A stretch of 6,727 nt of DNA from Clostridia bacterium. GTDB taxonomy: Bacteria > Bacillota > Clostridia > Christensenellales > Borkfalkiaceae. Shown here in pieces: positions 6,676-6,727 of the stretch; positions within the stretch are counted from its first letter, which is position 1; each line of letters begins with the position of its first letter. The notes under the pieces are model-generated. The model made no database searches, was not told the origin of the DNA, and saw only the letters and a program-made list of their open reading frames with translations. The stretch is taken from assembly GCA_900770685.1 (NCBI GenBank), contig CAAGLC010000100.1, forward strand, positions 1-6,727, in the 5' to 3' direction. A program made the translations under genes and the position numbers.

Positions 6676-6691
6676 TTTCAAAATATTGTGT
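6676..6691 (+). promoter_or_regulatory. NrdR box 2
   Basis: TTTCAAAATATTGTGT matches the NrdR consensus at 12 of 16 positions, keeping C-W-A on the left and A-T-a-T-W-G-t-g-t on the right. The right half repeats box 1 exactly (TATTGTGT). It ends 8 bp before the -35 element, so paired NrdR binding would be placed beside RNA polymerase. Confidence 0.68.
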
Positions 6692-6699
6692 AAAAAGAG

Positions 6700-6727
6700 T
6701 TGACAAAGGCCATAGGTAGTGGTATTA
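6700..6727 (+). promoter_or_regulatory. Sigma-A promoter cut by the window edge
   Basis: A perfect -35 TTGACA (6700-6705), a 17 bp spacer, and TATTA at 6723-6727, the first five bases of a probable -10 hexamer such as TATTAT. It points right, out of the window. With the two NrdR boxes upstream, the gene it drives is predicted to be NrdR-controlled (nrdD, nrdJ, nrdAB/EF or nrdR itself). Confidence 0.75.

Noticed and set aside
6480..6727. Possible tRNA, riboswitch, CRISPR repeat or small gene in the intergenic region
   Set aside because: No cloverleaf, no recognisable aptamer, no regular repeats beyond the NrdR half-sites, and no convincing open frame with a ribosome-binding site.

Overview
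The window looks like a stretch of an AT-rich Bacillota (Clostridia-like) chromosome, probably a contig end from an uncultured, possibly gut, organism. Reasons: low GC, AT-rich codon choice, purine-rich ribosome-binding sites, an aspS-gatCAB arrangement, Firmicutes-style AlaX and FliB-family proteins, sigma-A promoters of TTGACA/TATAAT type, and NrdR boxes. The species cannot be named from this sequence. Bases 1-20 are not biological: they are identical to the last 20 bases of the Illumina TruSeq adapter, so the real sequence starts at 21, inside aspS.

Left part (21-5535, + strand) is one tightly packed operon: the C-terminal third of aspartyl-tRNA synthetase (aspS), then gatC, gatA and gatB (tRNA-dependent amidotransferase), an AlaX-type Ala-tRNA editing protein, and a PHP-domain phosphoesterase. 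Gaps are 2-14 bp. The operon ends at a strong bidirectional terminator (about 5534-5562). The theme is quality control and indirect synthesis of aminoacyl-tRNA: a presumably non-discriminating AspRS makes Asp-tRNA(Asn), GatB with GatC and GatA should turn it into Asn-tRNA(Asn), and AlaX would clear mischarged tRNA(Ala).

The most striking observation is gatA. It is an intact reading frame of 386 codons that keeps the GatA-specific conserved blocks but has lost about 50 N-terminal residues, the Gly/Ser-rich loop with the cis-serine, the nucleophilic serine (Tyr in its place), and probably the glutamine-binding Arg and Asp. GatB next to it looks fully intact. This suggests a GatA that has become a non-catalytic structural subunit, with GatB perhaps fed by free ammonia, another amidase, or a second GatA encoded elsewhere.

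Right part: a convergent FliB-family (flagellin lysine-N-methylase-like) gene on the - strand (5574-6479), then a very AT-rich intergenic region (6480-6727). That region holds a possible extended -10 promoter followed after about 20 bp by a hairpin terminator, a short inverted repeat, and a pair of NrdR-box-like operators (one near perfect) spaced 31 bp centre to centre just upstream of a TTGACA-17 bp-TATTA promoter cut by the window edge. The gene beyond the right edge is therefore predicted to be a ribonucleotide reductase or nrdR-linked gene.
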